Below are positions 1-6,405 of a stretch of DNA of 23,936 nt, one piece after another (the stretch's first letter is position 1; every line of letters starts with the position of its first letter). A program made the position numbers and the translations under genes. The notes below the pieces were generated by a model. It saw only the letters and a list, made by a program, of their open reading frames with translations, was not told where the DNA came from and did not search any database. The stretch is from a virus: positions 1-23,936 of IMG/VR virus record IMGVR_UViG_3300046095_000103; one strand, given 5' to 3'.

Positions 1-1697
1 GATGCAGGAATTACTGTTGAGTTAATACTAGTAGCAGTTGCTACACCTAGGACTGGAGTTACCAGTGTTGGGCTGGTGTCTACTACAAACTTAGTACCAG
101 TACCAGTCTGAGATGCAATGCTAGTTGTTGCACCAACAGATGTAATTGGACCAGTCAAGTTAGATGGAGCAAGAACTACGTTATCAATATAGTTTTTTGT
201 AGCCGCATCTTGAGCACTAGTTGGGTCGCCCATACCTGTAATTTTGCTAGTACCCATTGCAATAGCACCAGACATAGTGCCACCCGCAAGTGGCAACTTA
301 GTTGCTAGGCTGTTAGTAACAGTAGTTGAGAACGCCGCATCGTTGCCAAGAGCAGTTGCTAACTCGTTAAGGGTATTTAAAGCACCAGGGGCTGCTGCAA
401 TAAGGTTAGTTATTTGTAAGTCCGTGTATGCTTTTGTAGACGCATCTTGTGCCAACGTAGGGTCGGCAAGTCCTGTAATCTTTTGAGCATTAAGAGCAAC
501 TGATGCAGTAGGTGCAGCCATCTGGTCTAAACGAGATGTGCGGACCTGTGTGTCAAAGTCTGAGACAGTTGCTGCAAGTTGCGTACCAGTATGGTTAGCA
601 CGGGCTAGTGGGTCAGTTGCTAACTTACTAAGAGCAATAGCAGCCGATGCGTTAATGTCAGCATTAACAATACTATTTGTAAGATTTAACTTGCCGTAAG
701 CAATCTGAGCAGATGAATTAACGTCGGCGTTAAGAATAGTGCCGTCTAGAATCATTGTTGAAGTAACAGTTCCAGTATCACCAGCGGTAATTGCTGTACC
801 TGAAATCTTGGTCTTGTCAATGGCTGCTGCTGAGTTAATATCAGCATTTAAGATTGTGCCATCAAGAAGCATTGTGCTTGTGACTGTACCAGTATCGCCA
901 GTAGTTATTAAGGTTCCATCTATATTTGGAATAGTAACTATTCGGTCAGCGGTTGGGTTGGTAACAGTTAAAGTTGTTTCAAAAGCATCTGCACTTGCGC
1001 CCTCAAAAACAATCTGTGAATCACTAAGATATAAGTTGCTTATTGTAGGAGTAGAAATTGTTGGGCTAGTTCCAAATACTAATGCTCCCGAACCAGTTTC
1101 ATCTGTAATTGTAGATGCAAGGTTAGCACTGGATGGAACAGCAAGGAAAGTAGCAACTCCACTACCAAGACCAACTACGCCAGTTGAAATAGGTAATCCT
1201 GTTGCGTTAGTTAATATGGCAGCCGATGGAGTTCCAAGTGCTGGGGTAACAAGGTTGGCTGAAGTAAGGGTAGGAGTTGTGGCAAATACTAGAGAACCAG
1301 AACCAGTCTCGTCAGAGATAATACCTGCAAGTTGTGCAGAAGTAGTTGCTGTGTGTTGAGCAAGTGTTCCTTCAATATGTGTATTGGCTTCACGATAGTC
1401 GCGACCAATTGCCATATGGCGAACTACTGCACCAGCAGAGTGAGCCTGACCAGTTGCTGGACTTGTATCAATAGCACGAACAATAGTTAGCGTGTTAGTG
1501 CTAACTGCGGTGACATCTACAATTTCTTCAAGGGCTGTATCTGGGTCAATTACTACAGTAAATGTTTCTCCAGAAGAAATGGTAATACCACCAAGAAGTG
1601 CACTTCCAGATACGACTGTAGCCGAAGTTGCGGCTGAGTTGATTCCAGCGGTAAGGGTAGTTTGCTGCGAACGGGATGAGTATTTTCTAGTTGTCAT
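1..1697 (-). CDS. Tail fibre / receptor-binding repeat protein, C-terminus cut by window edge
   Basis: An open frame runs from an ATG at 1697 to base 1 without a stop, giving at least 565 residues. The start lies 9 nt after the adaptor gene stop, with an AGGAAG ribosome site overlapping that stop. Residues about 13-94 form a beta-rich module ending in an AHSAG-type turn that resembles one in the upstream adaptor. The rest is Thr/Ser/Ala/Gly-rich with three sets of internal repeats: DETGSG.LVF..(T/S)PT, TGDTGTVTSTM.LDGTILNAD, and KITG..DPT.AQDA.TK. Repeats of the 'NADIN.SAAIA.SKL' and 'AQDAATK' kinds are known in tail fibres and tail-collar-type proteins of environmental phages. The likely role is host recognition at the tail tip. 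Receptor and C-terminal domain are out of view. There are no Cys residues and no membrane segments in the visible part. Confidence 0.8.
   Translation of the reverse strand, partial: MTTRKYSSRSQQTTLTAGINSAATSATVVSGSALLGGITISSGETFTVVIDPDTALEEIVDVTAVSTNTLTIVRAIDTSPATGQAHSAGAVVRHMAIGRDYREANTHIEGTLAQHTATTSAQLAGIISDETGSGSLVFATTPTLTSANLVTPALGTPSAAILTNATGLPISTGVVGLGSGVATFLAVPSSANLASTITDETGSGALVFGTSPTISTPTISNLYLSDSQIVFEGASADAFETTLTVTNPTADRIVTIPNIDGTLITTGDTGTVTSTMLLDGTILNADINSAAAIDKTKISGTAITAGDTGTVTSTMILDGTILNADVNSSAQIAYGKLNLTNSIVNADINASAAIALSKLATDPLARANHTGTQLAATVSDFDTQVRTSRLDQMAAPTASVALNAQKITGLADPTLAQDASTKAYTDLQITNLIAAAPGALNTLNELATALGNDAAFSTTVTNSLATKLPLAGGTMSGAIAMGTSKITGMGDPTSAQDAATKNYIDNVVLAPSNLTGPITSVGATTSIASQTGTGTKFVVDTSPTLVTPVLGVATATSINSTVIPA
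186..484 (-). repeat. Tail-fibre repeat pair, KITG-DPT-AQDA-TK type
   Basis: Two coding repeats of about 20 residues at roughly 423-484 and 186-247 both read K-I-T-G-x-x-D-P-T-x-A-Q-D-A-x-T-K-x-Y-x-D. The stretch between them encodes a helical-looking segment and the 'LPLAGGTMSGAIAMG' motif common in phage fibre shafts. Confidence 0.7.
702..905 (-). repeat. Tail-fibre tandem repeat, 39-residue period
   Basis: Two near-identical coding units of about 29 residues lie at 819-905 and 702-788, offset by 117 nt (39 residues). Both read TGDTGTVTSTM(L/I)LDGTILNAD(I/V)NS. A third, partial copy (NSIVNADINASAAIALSKL) follows at about 620-675. The two copies have many synonymous differences, so the protein sequence appears to be under selection. 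Confidence 0.75.
1055..1320 (-). repeat. Tail-fibre repeat pair, DETGSG-LVF type
   Basis: Two coding copies of (I/V)(S/T)DETGSG(S/A)LVF(A/G)T(T/S)PT occur at about 1262-1320 and 1055-1110. They are separated by a Gly/Ala-rich segment containing 'LGTPSAAILTNATGLPI', a motif also typical of phage fibre repeats. Confidence 0.7.
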
Positions 1698-1706
1698 TCA
1701 ATCTTC

Positions 1707-2633
1707 CTATCGGCTGAAGTGAACTCGTGGCGGGTATTGTTGTTGTTGCGACATAATTTCTTCTGTTAAGCGTTGGTTATAAAGAGCAAACAATTGACGA
1801 TACGCATTAGTTGCTGAACCAAAGGTACGCTTGTTATCTGTTTCATCAGCCTGTGGTGACTGTGCACCAGTACGGGCTGGGTCTAGGTAGGCAATCAAAC
1901 GATATGAAGCACCAAGAATTACAATATCTTTACAAGACTCAGGTAGTCCAGTCTGTGTATTAAATGAAGTAGTAGCACTTGTAGATAGTATTGAAGGTGC
2001 AGTTGCATAAACAACTTTTACCTTACGGCCTGAAACAATTCTATCTCCAATAGTTACTGTCTGTGCACCCGTGCCCCAAGTTGCTTCATCTGGAAAAGAA
2101 TCTAAGTCCCATCGCTTAATGCGAATCCATTCTTTACTAGAACCAATATCTTGCCAGTGCATGGTTAAAATGTTTTGTATATTCTTGTTATCTAATTCGT
2201 ATGTATTTATTGCAGTGCTACTGAATGTAAAACTTGTCTGCTTAACGGCAAACATAGAAGAACCCATAGCACGGATAGTGTCTTGAATAGCACGCTTTAC
2301 AACGTGCTTAGGAAAAGTAGGAGAGATAGTTACTTTAGAACCAGCAACATGTGTATCAGCAGTAGAACCCATAAAGCCTCGACCATAAGGAGAGACTGTT
2401 CCTGTATTAGAAATACGGTCTACAGTATCTACCCATAGAAGTTCGTCATCAATTTCAACAATACCAGAGCCAAGGCGTTGAGCATCTGCAACACTAAAGA
2501 TTGTTGGTGCTGCAATAGTAGATGTAGTTGTAGTAATAGCAGCAGTTAAATGTGTAGCCTTGTCCTGCTGTATTGTATAACCAGCAAGGTTAATTAACAC
2601 CTCGTCCGTTAGTTCATTAATTAGAATACCCAT
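1707..2633 (-). CDS. Head-tail adaptor / connector candidate, 308 aa
   Basis: I chose the ATG at 2633 rather than a GTG two codons upstream, because it gives the TAATG overlap with the preceding gene that recurs throughout this operon; AAGGTG lies about 8 nt upstream. Residues 1-28 are helical. Residues about 30-104 form a beta module with GIVEIDDELLWVDTV, a YGRGFMGSTA turn and HVAGSKV, a pattern seen in many phage tail-interface proteins. A helix follows (KHVVKRAIQDTIRAM), then a beta-rich C-terminal half ending in a Gln-rich tail. The place between the capsid module and the tail fibre fits an adaptor or tail-tube-like connector of a short-tailed phage. The exact ring it forms is inference. 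It could instead be a minor tail protein. Confidence 0.55.
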   Translation of the reverse strand: MGILINELTDEVLINLAGYTIQQDKATHLTAAITTTTSTIAAPTIFSVADAQRLGSGIVEIDDELLWVDTVDRISNTGTVSPYGRGFMGSTADTHVAGSKVTISPTFPKHVVKRAIQDTIRAMGSSMFAVKQTSFTFSSTAINTYELDNKNIQNILTMHWQDIGSSKEWIRIKRWDLDSFPDEATWGTGAQTVTIGDRIVSGRKVKVVYATAPSILSTSATTSFNTQTGLPESCKDIVILGASYRLIAYLDPARTGAQSPQADETDNKRTFGSATNAYRQLFALYNQRLTEEIMSQQQQYPPRVHFSR

Positions 2634-2914
2634 TACCACTTCACCTTATCTGCCCAGTAGGCCGCACTTAGTTTGCCTTTGGCAATATTCTTAGCATGTC
2701 TTGCTTTAAAAGATTTACGTCTTGCTGCATAGGATGCAGACTCATTAGTCTTTTTTGGAGAACCAGATACACCCTGCTGCCCAAAACGAATAGTCTTGAC
2801 CTGAGTTCCTTCTTTAGCCACAACTACGTGTGACTTTTTAGGATGGGCAGGAGTACGCTTAGGCTTGTTAAAGCCTGATACACCAGCACGGGTTAATCTA
2901 GAATCTTTTTTCAT
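2633..2914 (-). CDS. Small basic conserved phage protein, 93 aa (DUF6321-like)
   Basis: The protein is Lys/Arg-rich throughout. It contains the conserved-looking segments RAGVSGFNKPKRTPAHPKKS, VKTIRFGQQGV and SFKARHAKNIAKGKLSAAYW, ending in ADKVKW. From memory this is a family spread across phages and other viruses that I believe is catalogued as DUF6321; the number needs checking. Function is unknown. It starts with an ATGA overlap with the upstream gene and ends with a TAATG overlap into the adaptor gene, so it is translationally coupled on both sides. The basic charge suggests nucleic-acid binding or packaging into the virion, which is inference. Confidence 0.8.
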   Translation of the reverse strand: MKKDSRLTRAGVSGFNKPKRTPAHPKKSHVVVAKEGTQVKTIRFGQQGVSGSPKKTNESASYAARRKSFKARHAKNIAKGKLSAAYWADKVKW

Positions 2915-3147
2915 CTGTATTTAGCCGTCTTCTTTGCAATAGATTTAGGTTGTTTAACAAACTGCTTACCTTTAGAGTTGCCTTGAGCCTTAGCCTTATT
3001 AGTAGCAGTCTTTTCTGCTGAACTTAAAGAAGCCCATGCAGCAGATGGTAAGTATCTTTTCCTGCCCTTAGAGGGCTTACCATCAGAAGTCTTCCACTTT
3101 TCTACAGTCCATTTCTTAAGTGACTGTTGAGATTTAGCCAAAGCCAT
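2911..3147 (-). CDS. Small basic protein, 78 aa, related in style to DUF5872-type proteins
   Basis: The protein reads as a short Lys-rich chain with LKKWTVEKWKTSDGKPSKG, a RYLPSAAWASLSSAEK segment, then KGKQFVKQPKSIAKKTAKYR at the end. The order 'kW..e.W.t..Gk.s.g..RYLP..A...Ls..E' is one I have seen in small viral and phage proteins of unknown function. It joins its upstream neighbour by TAATG and its downstream neighbour by ATGA. No catalytic residues can be seen. Confidence 0.75.
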   Translation of the reverse strand: MALAKSQQSLKKWTVEKWKTSDGKPSKGRKRYLPSAAWASLSSAEKTATNKAKAQGNSKGKQFVKQPKSIAKKTAKYR

Positions 3148-3326
3148 TACTTGTACCCTCCGCCAGCCTTCTTATATTGAACAGCAAGTAGTTGTGCTTT
3201 ACGAGCAGACCATTCACCAGGGTCTCCGCCCTTAGAACCAGCCTTAATCTTCTTAAACAAAGAAGCACGCATACCAGGTTTAGTATAATTACCAGCAGCG
3301 TTTACTTTAGATTTTGTCTTAGGCAT
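3147..3326 (-). CDS. Small basic conserved protein, 59 aa
   Basis: The ATG at 3326 overlaps the stop of the upstream gene (TAATG), and its own stop overlaps the next ATG at 3147 in the same way. The protein begins MPKTKSKVNAAGNYTKPGM, then carries LFKKIKAGSKGGDPGEWSAR and KAQLLAVQYKKAGGGYK. The pattern 'KIKAG.KGG.PG.WSARKAQ.L...Y...GGGY' is strikingly conserved across phages and some giant viruses in my memory, with unknown function. Net charge is strongly positive. The tight overlaps and intact conserved motif make it a convincing gene despite its length. Confidence 0.8.
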   Translation of the reverse strand: MPKTKSKVNAAGNYTKPGMRASLFKKIKAGSKGGDPGEWSARKAQLLAVQYKKAGGGYK

Positions 3327-3472
3327 TACTTTGTCTTCTTAGGCTTTGTATGAGTAAGCACTTTGCTAGATGCAGTATGCTTTGCCCCCGTATGAACCTG
3401 TCCGTTCATCTTGTGAACAGCGCCTGTATATTCTTTACCATTCTTAAGGTAATGCTTAGCAGTTTTACTCAT
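3326..3472 (-). CDS. Small basic His/Lys-rich protein, 48 aa
   Basis: The ATG at 3472 has AAGGA about 8 nt upstream and the stop overlaps the next gene's ATG (TAATG). The protein is MSKTAKHYLKNGKEYTGAVH followed by a Lys/His/Thr-rich remainder ending in TKPKKTK. I do not recognise a domain. The N-terminal 'HYLKNGKEYTGAVHKMNGQVHTG' stretch looks like a short beta-hairpin and is of a style common among small phage proteins. Coupling on the downstream side supports it as real. Confidence 0.7.
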   Translation of the reverse strand: MSKTAKHYLKNGKEYTGAVHKMNGQVHTGAKHTASSKVLTHTKPKKTK

Positions 3473-3496
3473 TATTTAATCCTTATACTAGAGTGT

Positions 3497-3820
3497 TTAT
3501 TTTTTATTTAGTTTTTTTCTTGATTCAATAAACTTCTTTTGGTCATTAAAATACTGAGAATCAGATTTAGTTGGAATTGCTTTAGGCGTAACCTTTGGCT
3601 TAGGCTTAGGAGTTGGCTTTACTTTGCCAATATCTTTTAGTCCAACCGTGCTGCCGTTAGGCAAAGCAACTACAACGCCAGGTTTTTTTGTGGGAGAAGC
3701 CATTGGCTTTTTAACACTAGGCTTAGCGCCTATAATTTTTGGCATTGGTTTCTTAACACTAGTTGAAGTAGGAAAACGCGGAGCCATTGGCTTTGGTTTT
3801 GCCGATGGTTTTTTTGGCAT
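3497..3820 (-). CDS. Pro/Lys-rich low-complexity protein, 107 aa
   Basis: About a quarter of the residues are Lys (26 of 107) and Pro is nearly as frequent. Repeated PKxKP, VKKPM and TPKPKPK units recall the tails of histone H1-like proteins. Only the last 25 residues (SDSQYFNDQKKFIESRKKLN) look foldable, as a helix. It overlaps the upstream 44-aa gene by TAATG; 24 nt separate it from the next gene. No enzymatic motif is visible. A role in binding or condensing DNA is inference from composition. Confidence 0.7.
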   Translation of the reverse strand: MPKKPSAKPKPMAPRFPTSTSVKKPMPKIIGAKPSVKKPMASPTKKPGVVVALPNGSTVGLKDIGKVKPTPKPKPKVTPKAIPTKSDSQYFNDQKKFIESRKKLNKK

Positions 3821-3954
3821 TACATGCCGCCAAACATTCCGCGCTTAGGCATAGTCTTCTTTGCTGTCTTCTTAACCATCTTCTTTTTAGCAGCCTTCTT
3901 TGCAACTGGCTTCTTCATACCCATTTTAGTTTCCATCTTTTTCATACCGTACAT
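3820..3954 (-). CDS. Met/Lys-rich micro-protein, 44 aa
   Basis: The ATG at 3954 overlaps the stop of the upstream gene and its TAA overlaps the ATG of the following gene, both as TAATG. The protein has 15 Lys and 9 Met in 44 residues: MYGMKKMETKMGMKKPVAKK, a Lys/Ala middle, then a MFGGM ending. Such Met/Lys micro-proteins near capsid genes are frequent in environmental phages, with no known function. The frame is open between two coupled genes, which is the main support. Confidence 0.7.
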   Translation of the reverse strand: MYGMKKMETKMGMKKPVAKKAAKKKMVKKTAKKTMPKRGMFGGM

Positions 3955-4268
3955 TATATTACTCCTACCTCTTTGAGTTTAGATACTGTATTGTTTTGTA
4001 TTATTTTACTATCACCCATGGTACTAGCATCAAATGCTTTACCCATGACATCAGATGCACGGAGTGCTTCCTGAATCTTTTTCATACTTGTTCCAGCAGG
4101 TTGAATCCCATCGGCACGTGCTGCTCGATAGGCTTTTAACTCACCATCCCATTTTTTATTACTTACCATCTTTTGAGAAGATGAATCTCCTGGATTTAAT
4201 TGCAACCCTAAAATCTTGCATCCAAAGCAACCTTCAACATCTTCTGGATGGTCTTGCCTATGTCTCAT
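3954..4268 (-). CDS. Putative metal-binding small protein (H-x3-H, C-x2-C), 104 aa
   Basis: The N-terminus reads MRHRQDHPEDVEGCFGCKIL, with His3, His7, Cys14 and Cys17 spaced to bind one zinc ion. The rest is a polar helical region with NKKWDGELKAYRAARADGI and KKIQEALRASDVMGKAFDA. I associate the 'RHR.D.....EGCFGC' start with small proteins encoded just after the capsid gene in actinobacteriophages. The start overlaps the upstream gene by ATGA and the stop overlaps the next ATG. Function is unknown; a structural or chaperone role in the head is possible. Confidence 0.7.
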   Translation of the reverse strand: MRHRQDHPEDVEGCFGCKILGLQLNPGDSSSQKMVSNKKWDGELKAYRAARADGIQPAGTSMKKIQEALRASDVMGKAFDASTMGDSKIIQNNTVSKLKEVGVI

Positions 4269-4516
4269 ACCGTCTCCACTGTATAACCTGCAGCCTCAAG
4301 GCTGGCTTTTTGGGCTGCATTTACCTCATAAGAGTATCCACCGATGTATGCTTCTTCAGCAGCCTCTACTTCTTCTGAAGATGGATAGCGAAGTTCATAG
4401 TAAACTCCATCTATCTTCAAGACTGTGATACCTCTTACAAGTCTGAACTGCTCGAATAGACGGCCTTCACCTGCAGGGCCTTCGCTTACTGTAGGTGTTG
4501 TGAATCTGTATGCCAT
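4265..4516 (-). CDS. Small post-capsid protein, 83 aa
   Basis: The start has a full AGGAGG ribosome site 5 nt upstream, the strongest in the operon. The protein begins MAYRFTTPTVSEGPAGEGRL and continues with beta strands (RLVRGITVLKIDGVYYELRYP), a Glu-rich helix and a final YTVETV. The 'MAYRF.TPTV.EGPAG..RLF' start matches, from memory, small proteins following the capsid gene in several actinobacteriophages. It is acidic, unlike the basic genes after it. Its function is unknown; a capsid-associated or connector role is plausible from position. It is coupled by ATGA to the next gene. Confidence 0.75.
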   Translation of the reverse strand: MAYRFTTPTVSEGPAGEGRLFEQFRLVRGITVLKIDGVYYELRYPSSEEVEAAEEAYIGGYSYEVNAAQKASLEAAGYTVETV

Positions 4517-4545
4517 ATAGCCTCCTAAGCCGTTTTATGGATAGA

Positions 4546-4563
4546 GCAGGGGTTTCCCCCTGC
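4546..4563 (-). other. Strong G+C hairpin just after the capsid gene
   Basis: A perfect 7-bp stem GCAGGGG / CCCCTGC closes a 4-nt loop, 18 nt after the capsid stop codon. No T-run follows on the minus strand, so it is not a standard Rho-independent terminator. A hairpin here could protect the capsid mRNA 3' end or give partial termination. Confidence 0.5.
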
Positions 4564-4580
4564 CCCACCCATCTAATTAC

Positions 4581-5768
4581 TTAGATACGAACTGATGAAG
4601 CAGTCTCGATGCGGTATAGCGCCTCTTGACGGTAGATTGACCAGTTGATGATACCGTGCCAGCCGACTGGGCGGAAACGGTTCAACTTGTCTACAACGTT
4701 ACCAAACTCAATGCCTGGTTCCTTCCATACTGCTTCAGCAAGTGCTTGCTGTCCTAGTACGTAAGTGTTGTAAACGCGTGCCTTTGGAGTAACTGTAAGT
4801 GTGTTTGTTCCAACAGTACCTGAGTTAGCAACATCTACAGTGAATGTAGTGTTTGTTGCACCAACAGAAATTGCTGTAATCAAAGCACCTGAGCCTACGC
4901 CTGTACCTGAGATAGCATCTCCAACCTCAGCAAGACCACCAAATGCAGCGTTTGCTGCTACGATAGTAAATGCTGATGCAACTCCGCTTACTGCTGATGC
5001 AGTAGCAAGTGCTGTTAGAGCAGAACCTGAGATTGTGTTGGTCATGCGTGGTGTCTCAATGAAACGGACACCTTCCCATGCGCCAAGTTCACCAGCAAAT
5101 AATGGACCAACATTCTGGTACTCATGTGGTGTACGCCAGATGTTGTTACCTGTCTCTGTACGTAGGTCATGTGAAACTTCTGGGTGGATGTATGAAACAT
5201 ACATTCCGCCACGTGGAACAACATTATTAGCACGCAACTTTGTTACAGCGTAACGTACATCGCGGCCCTTGAATGTGTCTGTTGTTACAATTGTTGACTT
5301 GGCTGCAGTTGTAGAAAGTGCACCAGCAGATTCGCGGATGACATTTGTACCTGCATCAAGGATAGCAGCAACACCATTGTCTAGTGTAGTTGCCATGTTG
5401 AATGCGACTGCGTTAGCAATCCATGGGTCAACATCTGCAAGTGACAGTAATGACAACTTGCGAGTTGGAAGCACTACGCGACCTAGTTCTGTCTGTGAGA
5501 CATCTAGTGTTGTAGTTGCTGGTAGTGCTACTGCATCTGGGTCAACAGTTTCAGCAAGTGTTGCACCAGCAATTGTGGTGTCAGCAATATCGTTGTGGAA
5601 CTGGAAACGGATTGAAGAACCATCGTGAGTTGGGTTTCCAATTTTCTTGTCCGCGATTGCGCGGAACTGTGGCACTGAACGCAAGTTGAGTTCAATCAAC
5701 TTATCGTATGCCATAGTAACAAGATTGGAACCTAACCCAGAGGTTGAAGTTGAAAAGACATCAGCCAT
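4581..5768 (-). CDS. Major capsid protein, N4-gp56-like HK97 fold, 395 aa
   Basis: It directly follows the scaffold gene, as major capsid genes do. Residues 15-245 follow the N4-gp56 capsid pattern: MAYDKLIELNLRSVPQF, SSIRFQFHNDIA, a strand-rich region with LGRVVLPTRKLSLL, FNMATTLDNGVAAIL, then MYVSYIHPEVSHDLR (189-203) and GVRFIETPR (233-241). Residues about 247-328 look like an inserted Gly/Ala/Thr beta domain (GDAISGTGVGSGALITAI). The HK97-type chain then resumes (ARVYNTYVLGQQALAEAVWK) to the end. The start has an AAAGGGG site about 10 nt upstream, longer than ideal spacing. The family assignment is from remembered motifs; the capsid call also rests on position. Confidence 0.85.
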   Translation of the reverse strand: MADVFSTSTSGLGSNLVTMAYDKLIELNLRSVPQFRAIADKKIGNPTHDGSSIRFQFHNDIADTTIAGATLAETVDPDAVALPATTTLDVSQTELGRVVLPTRKLSLLSLADVDPWIANAVAFNMATTLDNGVAAILDAGTNVIRESAGALSTTAAKSTIVTTDTFKGRDVRYAVTKLRANNVVPRGGMYVSYIHPEVSHDLRTETGNNIWRTPHEYQNVGPLFAGELGAWEGVRFIETPRMTNTISGSALTALATASAVSGVASAFTIVAANAAFGGLAEVGDAISGTGVGSGALITAISVGATNTTFTVDVANSGTVGTNTLTVTPKARVYNTYVLGQQALAEAVWKEPGIEFGNVVDKLNRFRPVGWHGIINWSIYRQEALYRIETASSVRI

Positions 5769-5805
5769 TTGGCGATATCCCCTTTCTAATTAGTGTGCGG
5801 TTTTT

Positions 5806-6288
5806 TTATTGACCGCTGAGAATGGATATGATTTCTTCCTCAGATGAGGCATTTGCAATTAATCGCGCAATGTCTTCTGAATAAGCGGGAGTGTCGGCCG
5901 TTTGAGTGACAGAATCCTGTTGCTGTAAAGCACGTATGTTTTCTGTATCAACTGGCTTTTCTTGATTTGGCGTGTACCCAATTAAGTCACCATTCTCAAT
6001 GAGCCAGTTTGACACTGCGTCTTCATTGATAGTGTCTAAGTCCTTAAGGACAAGACGGGCAGCCTTCGTGTTCACTCCCTTTGATTCAAGGATTTCTTTA
6101 ACGGTTCGCTCATTGGATTCCTTAGAGAACTTCGCTAGTTGTTCTTCAAGTTCCTTAATGCGCTTTTCATCTGCTCGCTTGGCTTTGCGTAAGTTAGCGA
6201 TACCATCATCGCCATACGAGTTTTGAGAACGGGTTAATTCGTTCTCTAGATTTTCGTTATCGTTCTCCCAGTATTGTTCGTTGCTCAT
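5806..6288 (-). CDS. Capsid scaffolding protein, 160 aa
   Basis: It is acidic and helical. Residues about 30-62 form a clear coiled coil (NLRKAKRADEKRIKELEEQL). A compact helical region follows (RTVKEILESKGVNTKAARLV, then EDAVSNWLIENGDLIGY), and a Gln/Glu-rich tail ends in SSEEEIISILSGQ. The order 'NLRKA.K...KRI.ELE' followed by 'KG.N..AA.LV..D..AV..WL.ENG.L.G' is the usual pattern of actinobacteriophage scaffolds in my memory. Position immediately before the capsid gene supports it. The start has an AAGGGTG site 8 nt upstream. It should be lost or cleaved during head maturation; the HslV-like protease is a candidate for that, which is inference. Confidence 0.8.
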   Translation of the reverse strand: MSNEQYWENDNENLENELTRSQNSYGDDGIANLRKAKRADEKRIKELEEQLAKFSKESNERTVKEILESKGVNTKAARLVLKDLDTINEDAVSNWLIENGDLIGYTPNQEKPVDTENIRALQQQDSVTQTADTPAYSEDIARLIANASSEEEIISILSGQ

Positions 6289-6405
6289 GCAACATCACCC
6301 TTCATTAGTAGTTGTCGCAGACCGCAATCAGATAAGGGGATATTTGATTGGCTTCTGCTACCAGACTGTTACGCCTGACGGGGCTGGTATATCCGTCTAG
6401 GGAAT
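6289..6405 (-). other. Intergenic region with two hairpins before the scaffold gene
   Basis: This 117-nt gap is the longest inside the structural block. It has two inverted repeats: CAATCA/TGATTG at 6325-6350 (14-nt loop) and TACCAG/CTGGTA at 6359-6389 (19-nt loop). Neither has a following T-run. A separate promoter or mRNA-processing site for the scaffold-capsid pair would fit here, but I see no convincing -35/-10 pair. Confidence 0.35.

Noticed and set aside
739-1359. 206-codon plus-strand frame
   Set aside because: It lies antisense to the tail-fibre repeats; its own 'repeats' are the reverse of coding repeats, with no ribosome site.
4801-5253. 150-codon plus-strand frame
   Set aside because: Antisense to the capsid gene, with composition that mirrors it and no ribosome site.
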